DNA of 13,923 bases from Promethearchaeota archaeon (GTDB lineage: Archaea > Asgardarchaeota > Lokiarchaeia > Sigynarchaeales > SOKP01): assembly GCA_016839425.1 (NCBI GenBank), contig JAEOUI010000302.1:1-13923 (forward strand). The letters are read 5' to 3'. Positions 7,101-12,852 of this stretch are shown here, piece after piece. Position numbers and translations under genes: made by a program. Every line of letters starts with the position of its first letter. Positions within the stretch are counted from its first letter, which is position 1. The notes beneath the pieces were generated by a model that saw nothing but the letters and a program-made list of their open reading frames with translations, was not told the DNA's origin and did not search any database.

Positions 7101-8121
7101 TTACTGAGGGGCTTGTATCCCCTTCCATCGTTCTATCCGCATCACCTCCGAGGAGAACATATTCAATACCCCAATTATTATAAGCATCAATGATAAAATT
7201 ACGGATCATTTCTTGCTCGTCCCTTCCTGAGTAACTTGCGTAAATCTCTTCTACCGTAACAATAGTCGTTTCAATCCCTCTTGAGTTCTTATAATTTACA
7301 AGGTCTTGAAATGTAAATAATCCTCCTGAATTTTTCAGGGTCTCATTTGTAATGATTACATAGTCATAAGACGCCGATGGTAAATCTAAAGGAGTGGATT
7401 TACTTTGAGTTAACAATTTCCGGTAAGACGTAATCTGTTCTGGATTATCCACGATAGAGGACACTCTCACTTCGTCTTTTTTAAGGTTCCTAAGAAGAGA
7501 TATAGAAAGATTTGTTTTTGTATTGGATTGGAGATTTACCGTTAGATTCATTTCTTCTATTAGAATGATACTATTAGTTTTAGGCGTGTATTTTATCGGA
7601 TAAACATTGAGTAATAAGATATTATATCCCCTAAATCTCTGAATACCTGCAATAGAATAAAATTCCTTTGGAAATTCCGAATTAGACTCGTAAATCGTCT
7701 TGTTTAACATATATTCAGATTTATCTCCATCTAATCCATTTAATATTCGTTCTTGAGCAGGTTCTATCTTATACTCGAGTTTCATTGAACTAGTTTTTCC
7801 AACTTTTATATCAATGCTATTAAGTCCATAACCATACGGAAGAAGAACTTTCAATGCTTTAAACGGAATTTGAGGAGAACCCTCTTTAGCAAGATACATC
7901 CCATCTTTAAAGAATGGTTTACAAAATTTCTCACCTGTTTGAGATATTATTTCTGAAATTTCTAAATCATTTGTTATAATTTGAAACTCAAGCGATTTTT
8001 GCTCTAATTTCGGAAATTGTTCTGATTTATCTTCTTCAAGAATATTATTAAATTCTACTGACGAATAATTAGCGAAAAATATTGATGTTCCTATAAGTAT
8101 CTGTATTACGATTGCAAACAT
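4177..8121 (-). CDS. Secreted gingipain-type C25 cysteine protease with six PKD domains and C-terminal membrane tail
   Basis: A 1314-residue exported protease (numbering from the ATG at 8121). Order: a hydrophobic signal segment (about 1-20); a propeptide-like region to about 250; a Peptidase_C25 domain (about 252-640, starting YDYVIITNETL); an Ig-like Asp/Asn-rich domain (about 648-750); six PKD domains with WDFGDG-type cores near residues 786, 871, 961, 1053, 1142 and 1231; then a PGF motif, one membrane helix (about 1290-1307) and a KKRISKV basic end. The catalytic dyad is probably His499 (HMGHAD) and Cys529 (TTGCTSGFFD), spaced as in gingipains. Many N-x-S/T sites suggest surface glycosylation. 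The PGF-helix-basic tail resembles archaeal CTERM sorting/anchor signals, so the enzyme probably sits on the outer cell face and degrades external protein (inference). The fourth PKD core is degenerate (WTFGDW). The signal peptide has no basic n-region from this ATG, although the in-frame codons just upstream encode KEKKKIRL. It is encoded directly upstream of the DUF1629-like gene. Confidence 0.93.
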   Translation of the reverse strand: MFAIVIQILIGTSIFFANYSSVEFNNILEEDKSEQFPKLEQKSLEFQIITNDLEISEIISQTGEKFCKPFFKDGMYLAKEGSPQIPFKALKVLLPYGYGLNSIDIKVGKTSSMKLEYKIEPAQERILNGLDGDKSEYMLNKTIYESNSEFPKEFYSIAGIQRFRGYNILLLNVYPIKYTPKTNSIILIEEMNLTVNLQSNTKTNLSISLLRNLKKDEVRVSSIVDNPEQITSYRKLLTQSKSTPLDLPSASYDYVIITNETLKNSGGLFTFQDLVNYKNSRGIETTIVTVEEIYASYSGRDEQEMIRNFIIDAYNNWGIEYVLLGGDADRTMEGDTSPSVIPARRFYVNAYMEGEHNITSDLYYACLDGTWNDDNDYNWGEIGELDLYAEIYIGRAPVDSEEELSNFIKKTLAHETSFDNYKSEAYMIGEYMGDGVFSDIYLDEIMYGSSNNGQTTVGFPPEYDVSTLYDRDLDPYRWNTSDIIDIINNGVHVICHMGHADTTAVMRMNKLDISSLENDKYFFGYTTGCTSGFFDNQMHPLWYDDCVVEYFLTSPNGAFGFIAYTNLAFYSENYTNSETQMMERVFFDKIFGEGIEEIGKANQLAKEEYALHSSIDAFWKYRWCYYAITLFGDPTANILPPPTNENPPEISDEKISTKVGFQNTTIVFNATYTDADNNEPFYINLVINETEYSMRKVDLTDDDYTDGCVYTFNTSLSPSLHNYSYYFECSDGKFDDLSEEKYDLQILIDQMPNANYSVNSDVIDVGDIAEFSFTGTEGNDPATYFWDFGDGYTSAEKNPQHSFLNPGVYYVYLNVTDLNGDWDIKNDSLVVIRDDPIANFSVNETEVNINFNVQFSFTGRDELGYLTEYYWDFGDGSTSLEMNPFHRYLEAGTFSVSLTIVDVGGRSHTEIKVDYIIVNENLVPIADFRVAGNPTVTGGNVLFYFNGSYGNGAIDAHNFTWDYGDGSAPGYDRGTTHQYLTPGMFDVTLIVCDADGDEDIITRYDLIVIFEELLPIANFTVNTTEISPGEWVQFNFSGFEGNNYSSRSDNFVWTFGDWSPNSYERDPIHQYMSVGSYSVTLIVRDADGDEDRITKINFVVVVEEDLQPIADFTANITEISPGEWVQFHFTGTEGNGPATYIWDFGDGSPPSYGTDPEHQFANAGTYSVTLIVSDADGDESSITKTNYIVVAEEDLQPIADFTANITEISPGEWVQFHFTGTEGNGPATYFWDFGDGNFASNITNPIHQYNDVGIYNVTLTIIDFNGDSDTTIKYYYIIVEDEEGKIPGFDIFIVFSTISIGVALIYLKKRISKV
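4418..4560 (-). repeat. PKD module direct repeat, copy 1 (PKD6 core and its leading linker)
   Basis: This segment matches 4685-4827 at an exact 267-base (89-codon) offset. Bases 4463-4527 are identical to 4730-4794 over 65 bases, far more than selection on the protein would need. It marks a recent tandem duplication of one PKD unit, giving two near-identical segments at the end of the array. Confidence 0.85.
4685..4827 (-). repeat. PKD module direct repeat, copy 2 (PKD5 core and its leading linker)
   Basis: Partner of the repeat at 4418-4560. A third, more diverged copy of the linker (GAATTGAACCCATTCCCCTG, near 5016-5042) precedes PKD4, so the array seems to have grown by successive unit duplications at this end. 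Confidence 0.85.
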
Positions 8122-8164
8122 CAAAACCAGTCTAATTTTTTTTTTTTCTTTATTAAATTTCTTT

Positions 8165-8178
8165 AATTTATATATTTG
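8165..8178 (-). promoter_or_regulatory. TATA box of the C25 protease gene
   Basis: The minus strand reads CAAATATATAAATT, a good archaeal TATA box, centred about 50 bases before the ATG at 8121. A start point near 8145 gives a leader of about 24 bases, supporting the ATG at 8121 (or the TTG just before it) and arguing against translation of the lysine-rich codons further upstream. Confidence 0.45.
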
Positions 8179-8490
8179 TATTGCAATTTCACTCCATTTT
8201 GAATTAAAATTATCTTACAAAATATAATCCTTAATTTAAATCAAATTGGTAGAAAAGTGAACTTTTTTTGAAACATATTTTTATGTATCGGTCTTTTTTT
8301 GACATTTTTATATATGATATTTGAAAGTTGGAAAAATTACATAAAGTTCTTTACTATAATGGAGAAAATTCATTAGTTTTAATTTTTCAAAAGTATATTT
8401 TTTAATTGTAATTAAATCAATGTTTAATCCTTTTATTCAGTTTTTTACAATCTTTTTCCTAAAATGAAAAAGACTATCTTCCAGATTTAG

Positions 8491-8502
8491 TTTTATATAA
8501 AA
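8491..8502 (+). promoter_or_regulatory. TATA box of the histidine kinase gene
   Basis: TTTTATATAAAA is centred about 44 bases before the ATG at 8540. The expected transcript start near 8522 gives a leader of about 18 bases and supports the long start (8540) over the internal ATG at 8621. Confidence 0.5.
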
Positions 8503-8539
8503 GATTTTACTTTTTTAACGGAAGAATTATTTAAATTCT

Positions 8540-10234
8540 ATGAACTCCTGTGATGAGTGTGATTATAAAGGTTTAAATACTCGTTTTTGCGTTATTGCTA
8601 AAATCATATTTAAAATATTTATGGACGATTTAAAACAATTAATCTCTGATGGAGAAAAATGGTTTCAAAGATATATTCAAACATTAAAAACTTATGCAAC
8701 TAAATTAAAAAAATCAAAAGAATTTTTATCAACGACTCTTAATAGCATCGGAGATGGAGTTATTGCAACTGATGATAAAGGCATCATCACATTTATTAAT
8801 CCCATTGCGGAGAACTTGACATTTTGGGAAAAAACTCAAGCAAAAGGAAAACCATCAGAACAAGTTTTTCATGTAATTAAAGAAGGAACGCGGAAAGTTA
8901 TAAGGAATCCAATTTCACGCGTTCTCCAAGAAAAAGTAGTTTTAAGGAGGGCAAATCACACGATTTTAATAACCAAAAACAAGCGCGAAATTCCAATAGC
9001 GTACAATGCAGCCCCTATAACAGACGATGTAGACGCTATTATAGGGGTTGTTCTAATTTTTAGAGATATCACGAGCGAAAAAATTGCGGAGGAGGCGCTT
9101 AAAAAAAGTGAAGCGAGCCTTGCAAACGCTCAGAGAATCGCACATGTTGGGAATTGGGATTGGGACATTATAAATAACGAATTATACTGGTCTGATGAAA
9201 TTTATCGTATCTTTAATATAAGTCAACGCGACTTTCAAGAAAATTATGACGCGTTTTTGAGTTTCATTCATCCAAATGATCGTGAATTCGTGGAATTATC
9301 TGTTAATAACGCTTTATTCAAAAAAATGCCATACGACATAGACCATCGCATTGTATTATCCGATGGTTCGATCCGCGTTGTTCACGAACAAGCAGAAGTA
9401 ACATTTGACGAATTCGGCACGCCATTGCGAATGGTGGGGACGGTTCAAGATATCACTAAATATAAACAAATGGAAAAAAAAATAAAAAAATCAGAGAAAA
9501 AATATATGGAGGCATATGAAAGGGCTGAATTCTATAAGGATTTATTTGCACACGATATAACAAATATCTTACAAGTTATTCTCTCTGGAATAGATATTGG
9601 CGAAGCCTTATTGATGCAAAACGATCTTGAATCTCTCAATGATATTTTTAATATGATAAAAGAACAAGTGTTCAAGGGAGCACAATTAGTATCTAATGTA
9701 AGAAAATTTTCTCAATTAGATACCAACAAAATCCAAATAATGGATATAAATTTGTATGAGTTAATGAAAAAATGTGTAAACTCCTTTATAAGTCTAAAGC
9801 CATATAGGAAGTTAAATATCAAAATCAAGACTTCGAACAAAGGGATACTAGTAAAAGCTGATGACTTACTTCAAGATGTTATTGATAATCTATTGACAAA
9901 TGCCGTAAGACATAACGAAAATCCCCAAGTAGATATCAAAATAAATATTTCAAGAAACAAAAGAGAAAAAAACGATTACATACGAATCGAAGTGATTGAC
10001 AACGGAGTTGGAGTTGAAGATGATAGAAAACAAATCATTTTTTCAAGAGAACCAACTAATAAAAATATTTCTGGTATGGGTTTAGGGTTATCGCTCGTAA
10101 GAAAAATAATAAAATCCTATAGAGGAAAGATTTGGGTTGAGGATAGGGTAAAAGGAGATCACACATTAGGAAGCGTTTTTATCTTACTATTACCAGAAGC
10201 TACACAAATGATAAATAATTATATTATTTCTTGA
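8540..10234 (+). CDS. Soluble PAS-PAS sensor histidine kinase
   Basis: A 564-residue kinase that autophosphorylates on histidine in response to a signal sensed by its PAS domains. Order: a short Cys-containing N-terminus (Cys4, Cys7, Cys17); a helical linker (about 28-60); PAS1 (about 61-180, DGVIATDDKGIITFINP, ending with the PAC-like LIFRDITSEK); PAS2 (about 190-310, NWDWDIINNELYWSDEIYRI, ending VGTVQDITKYK); a coiled-coil and dimerisation segment with the phospho-acceptor His338 (FAHDITN); then the HATPase_c domain with the N box (DNLLTNAVRH, Asn450/454), G1 box (DNGVGV, Asp487) and G2 box (GMGLGL, 512-516). All key catalytic residues are present. No membrane helix or signal peptide is seen, so it should sense an internal signal such as redox state or a ligand. 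No full receiver-domain protein is nearby, so its partner is encoded elsewhere. Translation from the ATG at 8621 (MDDLKQLI) would lose the Cys cluster. Confidence 0.93.
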   Translation: MNSCDECDYKGLNTRFCVIAKIIFKIFMDDLKQLISDGEKWFQRYIQTLKTYATKLKKSKEFLSTTLNSIGDGVIATDDKGIITFINPIAENLTFWEKTQAKGKPSEQVFHVIKEGTRKVIRNPISRVLQEKVVLRRANHTILITKNKREIPIAYNAAPITDDVDAIIGVVLIFRDITSEKIAEEALKKSEASLANAQRIAHVGNWDWDIINNELYWSDEIYRIFNISQRDFQENYDAFLSFIHPNDREFVELSVNNALFKKMPYDIDHRIVLSDGSIRVVHEQAEVTFDEFGTPLRMVGTVQDITKYKQMEKKIKKSEKKYMEAYERAEFYKDLFAHDITNILQVILSGIDIGEALLMQNDLESLNDIFNMIKEQVFKGAQLVSNVRKFSQLDTNKIQIMDINLYELMKKCVNSFISLKPYRKLNIKIKTSNKGILVKADDLLQDVIDNLLTNAVRHNENPQVDIKINISRNKREKNDYIRIEVIDNGVGVEDDRKQIIFSREPTNKNISGMGLGLSLVRKIIKSYRGKIWVEDRVKGDHTLGSVFILLLPEATQMINNYIIS

Positions 10235-10556
10235 TCATGTTATTAATTTCCTAATACATGCGAAATTCATCGATATTTTTATAATTTTGAATGATTTATA
10301 ATTTTAAGAAGTATACTTTTTTTCATTAATTAAATTGCTTATTAAGGATCTATATCACATAAATGCACTCAAATATGAATGAAGAGTTTTATTATTTGTA
10401 GAATTACATATTTAGGTAATCATAATAACGCAATTTGAATTTATTTTTTATTAATTTCAAACAATACCTAATAATTTTGGTATTAACTAGGTTTAAAAAG
10501 ATGTATTTTGTTATTTAATTGAATTTAATGATTTAAAAATAAAATCAAGATTAAAA
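10235..10556. other. AT-rich intergenic region after the histidine kinase
   Basis: About 320 bases without a gene; the longest frame starting with ATG is only about 12 codons. A T8 tract (around 10318) can end the kinase transcript. The right part holds nested inverted repeats (10463-10492) next to a TATA-like box, described separately. Confidence 0.5.
10463..10492. promoter_or_regulatory. Operator-like inverted repeats beside a TATA-like box
   Basis: AATACC (10463-10468) pairs with GGTATT (10479-10484), and the overlapping ACCTA (10466-10470) pairs with TAGGT (10488-10492). The second arm runs into a TATA-like GTTTAAAAAG (10491-10500), about 60 bases before the ATG of the 73-residue gene. 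The position suits a repressor site, but the repeats are short and the region is AT-rich. Confidence 0.3.
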
Positions 10557-10778
10557 ATGCTTTCTAATGTTTCCCAAACGCAAAATGAAACCTGCGATAT
10601 CACTATGCATGTTGATTACGATAAAGTAAAAAAAGTATTTTATATGAATATTTATTTTAAAGATTCTAAATATGTTTTAAAGACCCATTTAGCTTCATTA
10701 GGCGAAAACTTTAACAAGAAAGAAGTTAAAATTGAAAAATTCGACCTTACAAAATATTCGTATCTTTTTTTAATCTAA
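10557..10778 (+). CDS. Small hypothetical protein, 73 aa
   Basis: I do not recognise this protein. It is a soluble 73-residue product beginning MLSNVSQTQNETCDITMHV, with alternating polar and hydrophobic residues (KVFYMNIYFKDSKYVL) that suggest a small beta-rich fold. No membrane segment or metal motif is seen. It has an ATG start and a balanced amino-acid composition that is better than expected for chance in DNA this AT-rich. No Shine-Dalgarno is visible. The bases before the ATG (AAAATCAAGATTAAAA) closely match those before the CPBP gene at 12853, apart from a three-base insertion. A TATA-like box at 10491-10500 would give a leader of about 38 bases. It converges with the acidic 56-residue gene on the other strand. 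Confidence 0.5.
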   Translation: MLSNVSQTQNETCDITMHVDYDKVKKVFYMNIYFKDSKYVLKTHLASLGENFNKKEVKIEKFDLTKYSYLFLI

Positions 10779-10817
10779 TCGAAACCTATGCATTTCTGAA
10801 TTTATTTCAAGTTGGAT

Positions 10818-10988
10818 TTAATATCTATCTTCGTATATATCGTTGGAATTGTAATAATCGTCATCGTAATAGTCACTGTATTCTTCATCATCGTCGTTGT
10901 AATTATCAAAATCGTCGTATTCGTCCTCGTCGTCTACGAGTAATAATTTTTTGTTCCTTCTCGGGCCAATTTTATTTTGAATTTCCAT
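10818..10988 (-). CDS. Very acidic Asp/Tyr-rich microprotein, 56 aa
   Basis: A complete 56-codon gene, ATG at 10988-10986 to TAA at 10820-10818. A short basic head (MEIQNKIGPRRNKK) leads to LLLVDDEDE and then a low-complexity tail of Asp, Tyr, Glu and Asn with almost no hydrophobic core, probably disordered. The start has a strong Shine-Dalgarno (AGGAG, 10998-11002) nine bases upstream, unusual in this window, which makes me believe it is translated. The codons are varied (GAC/GAT, TAC/TAT), unlike a simple repeat. The NKKLLLVDDED segment resembles the first strand and acidic pocket of response-regulator receiver domains, but nothing of the rest of that fold follows. Possible roles are a DNA-mimic or charge-based binding protein, or a receiver remnant; I cannot choose. 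Confidence 0.6.
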   Translation of the reverse strand: MEIQNKIGPRRNKKLLLVDDEDEYDDFDNYNDDDEEYSDYYDDDYYNSNDIYEDRY

Positions 10989-10997
10989 TTTTCTTGT

Positions 10998-11002
10998 CTC
11001 CT
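10998..11002 (-). promoter_or_regulatory. Shine-Dalgarno (AGGAG) of the acidic microprotein gene
   Basis: The minus strand reads ATAGGAGACAAGAAAA before the ATG, with AGGAG nine bases from the start codon. It is the main evidence that this short frame is a real gene. Confidence 0.6.
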
Positions 11003-11130
11003 ATTATCCTCAATGAAGATTAAAAAATGTAATTTTCACATTAATTTTATCTTTGAAAAATATTTAAATCTTTCTTATCGTTTTCGATCAAATAATCTCT
11101 CTGAACGATCGAGAAACTACATTTAATGTC

Positions 11131-11149
11131 AAAAATGAATAAAAAATCT
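11131..11149 (-). terminator. Probable T-rich terminator downstream of the TetR pair
   Basis: The minus strand reads AGATTTTTTATTCATTTTT about 40 bases after the stop codon of the proximal TetR gene. The adjoining plus-strand T run (11149-11157) makes a weak A/T stem. Assigned on composition and position only. Confidence 0.3.
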
Positions 11150-11188
11150 TTTTTTTTCAAAATTAGAAAATACACATTAATTCGATAA

Positions 11189-11866
11189 TTAACTTTTATA
11201 AGCTTTTTCTAAGCGCTCTTTTAAATCTTTAAAAAAAAAATTACGAAATTTTTCTATGCTAAGCATTTCGTTCTCGATCGCAACTGGTTCTGTAATTCGA
11301 AGATTTAATTTAAGATCCGCTTCAATTTTTGCCGCACCCATGGTCAATGAGAATAACAAATAATATAACTCAACTGGATTGTCCTCTCGGTACCTTCCTT
11401 GAGCCATGGCTCGATGTACGATATCCACGCCCTTTTGCATTATGTTTAAAGGTCTGTATTTTTCCTCGAATGGACCAATTTTATTGGATGAGGGGGCGCG
11501 AACAAAATACATCATTTCAAATCGTTCTCGATCTGCTGCGGCAAAATCCAAAAAATATCGTGTCATCTCCATCCACAGTGTGATATAATCATCATCGTTC
11601 TTCTTAATAATATCGGTAAATCCTTGTTCGTAATCTGCAAAATAGCGTGCTCTAATCGCAATCCATAATTCTCGCTTCGATTTAACATAGTTATATAGAT
11701 TTGATTGGGCCATATTTAATTTATTTGCTAATTGCCTCATGCTAAATCCGCGAGAACCGTATTTTACAAACAACTCTTTACCAGCTTCTAGTATTACATC
11801 AAATTGTTTTGCTTTTTTTTCTGGTGTGCGGGCTCTATTTTTTTTCTTTCCTTGTTTTTCGCTCAT
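11189..11866 (-). CDS. TetR family transcriptional regulator (promoter-proximal paralogue is the next gene upstream)
   Basis: A 225-residue TetR/AcrR-type repressor. After a basic tail (GKKKNRARTPEKKAKQ), residues 21-68 form the DNA-binding domain, with the helix-turn-helix in GFSMRQLANKLNMAQSNLYNYV followed by the usual KSKRELW. Residues from about 70 on form the helical ligand-binding and dimer domain, with a conserved block RAPSSNKIGPFEEKYRPL shared with its neighbour. The ligand is unknown. The start ATG at 11866 has no Shine-Dalgarno; an AT box (ATATTATA, 11901-11908) would give a leader of about 13 bases. It follows its paralogue with a 76-base gap on the same strand, so it may be read from its own promoter, from the upstream one, or both. 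In the first 73 aligned residues (from RAR) I count about 57 identities to the paralogue, so they arose by tandem duplication. Confidence 0.92.
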   Translation of the reverse strand: MSEKQGKKKNRARTPEKKAKQFDVILEAGKELFVKYGSRGFSMRQLANKLNMAQSNLYNYVKSKRELWIAIRARYFADYEQGFTDIIKKNDDDYITLWMEMTRYFLDFAAADRERFEMMYFVRAPSSNKIGPFEEKYRPLNIMQKGVDIVHRAMAQGRYREDNPVELYYLLFSLTMGAAKIEADLKLNLRITEPVAIENEMLSIEKFRNFFFKDLKERLEKAYKS

Positions 11867-11870
11867 GTTG

Positions 11871-11881
11871 TTTCATTGAAA
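11871..11881. promoter_or_regulatory. Short palindrome at the start of the proximal TetR gene
   Basis: TTTCATTGAAA (TTTCA-T-TGAAA) lies five bases before the ATG at 11866, over the expected transcript start. Its placement mirrors the palindrome over the start of the paralogous TetR gene, and it contains a TCATT half-site. It may be a weak operator. Confidence 0.3.
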
Positions 11882-11942
11882 TTATTAGAAAGATGAAAAG
11901 TATAATATTTCAAACTTTTTGTATATTATTTTTATCTTTGGG

Positions 11943-12614
11943 TTATGCATTATACGCCTTTTCTAATCGCGTTCTGAATTCCTTTAAAAAAAATTCTCGG
12001 AAATCTTCACTGCTCAATATCTTTTCTTCAACCGTCAAAGGTTCAGAGATTTTATTAGTTTTTTTCAAGTCTGCTTCAATTTTTGCAGCACCAAGACAGG
12101 TTGCGTACATGTAATAATGAAGCTTGATTGGTTCGTCTTCCTTGAACTCTCCTATTTCAAGTGCGTGAAGCGTGATGTCAATTCCTTTTTTTATGATTTC
12201 AAGGGGTTGATATTTTTTTTCAAAAGGGCCAATCTTATTTGACGAGGGGGCCTTGACGAAAAACATCATTTCAAATCTTTTATTATCTGCGGCCGCAAAT
12301 TCCAAGAAATATCGTGCCCATTTAACCCATAACTCGATATTATTTCCTTTGTGATTTCTTATAATTTCTATGAATCCTTCTTCGTATTCTGCGAAATATC
12401 GAGTTCTAATCGCAAACCACAGTTCTCTTTTAGACTCTATATAATTATATAAGTTTGATTTTGCCATATTTAATTTGTTCGCTAATTCTCTTAAGCTAAA
12501 TCCCTGAGACCCATATTTAATAAATAAATTTTTGCCTACTTCTAATATAGTATCGAATTGTTTTTTCTTTTTTTCGGGTGCTCTTGCCCTTGTCCTTTTG
12601 TTTCTCTCTATCAT
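11943..12614 (-). CDS. TetR family transcriptional regulator, tandem paralogue
   Basis: A 223-residue TetR/AcrR-type repressor with a basic N-terminal tail (RNKRTRARAPEKKKKQ), a helix-turn-helix at about residues 38-59 (GFSLRELANKLNMAKSNLYNYI) and SKRELW after it, then an all-helical regulatory domain with the shared block KAPSSNKIGPFEKKYQPL and GAAKIEADLKK. The recognition helix differs from its neighbour only at Lys52 versus Gln, so the two may bind related sites, while the C-terminal third is more diverged and could bind a different ligand (inference). It faces away from the CPBP membrane-protein gene. Two palindromes with the same half-site cover its TATA box and its start codon, which suggests autoregulation. 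Confidence 0.92.
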   Translation of the reverse strand: MIERNKRTRARAPEKKKKQFDTILEVGKNLFIKYGSQGFSLRELANKLNMAKSNLYNYIESKRELWFAIRTRYFAEYEEGFIEIIRNHKGNNIELWVKWARYFLEFAAADNKRFEMMFFVKAPSSNKIGPFEKKYQPLEIIKKGIDITLHALEIGEFKEDEPIKLHYYMYATCLGAAKIEADLKKTNKISEPLTVEEKILSSEDFREFFLKEFRTRLEKAYNA

Positions 12615-12626
12615 TATATATAATGA
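12611..12626. promoter_or_regulatory. Perfect 16-bp palindrome over the TetR start codon (putative operator)
   Basis: TCATTATATATAATGA is perfectly self-complementary and contains the ATG of the TetR gene at 12614-12612. It shares the half-site TCATT...AATGA with the element at 12647-12662. TetR proteins bind palindromes of about this size. Confidence 0.5.
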
Positions 12627-12646
12627 ATTGTTGTGCTCAAATAAAA

Positions 12647-12662
12647 ATCATTTTATAATGAT
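12647..12662. promoter_or_regulatory. Inverted repeat overlapping the TATA box of the TetR gene (putative operator)
   Basis: ATCATT-TTAT-AATGAT is a perfect inverted repeat. On the minus strand it contains ATTATAAAATG, a TATA box centred about 41 bases before the TetR ATG and predicting a leader of about 15 bases. Binding here would block TBP, a common archaeal repression mode. Confidence 0.5.
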
Positions 12663-12800
12663 CTATTGAATAAAGTATTTTTATTTAAAAAAATTGAGTT
12701 ATTAAAAAAATGGAAAGTATTCTCGTTTTGTTTAATATTTAGCTTGCCAATTATACAACTAACATGTACCAGAAAGCGAACAATAAGTTAATAAATTAAA

Positions 12801-12816
12801 CGATATATACAAATAT
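12801..12816 (+). promoter_or_regulatory. TATA-like box of the CPBP membrane protein gene
   Basis: CGATATATACAAATAT is centred about 46 bases before the ATG at 12853, predicting a start near 12832 and a leader of about 20 bases. Confidence 0.4.
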
Positions 12817-12852
12817 AATTGAGAAAATAAATCAAAATCAAGAAGATTAAAA

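Larger units (their letters stand above)
8122..8539. other. Divergent intergenic region between the C25 protease and the histidine kinase
   Basis: About 415 bases of very AT-rich DNA carrying the two outward promoters (listed separately) and no gene. The first 31 codons upstream of the protease ATG (to 8214) are open in frame but hold no ATG, GTG or TTG other than the TTG at 8124. Open frames in the middle are only about a dozen codons long. No strong inverted repeat or RNA gene is seen. Confidence 0.6.

Noticed and set aside
4177..8121. Gingipain-type protease as a sign of bacterial (Bacteroidetes) origin.
   Set aside because: The tail is an archaeal-style PGF-helix-basic anchor, not a type IX secretion CTD, and C25-PKD proteins are common in archaea.
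11809..12114. A 101-codon plus-strand frame spanning the gap between the two TetR genes.
   Set aside because: It is antisense to both TetR genes, Phe/Ser-rich, and its only support is length.
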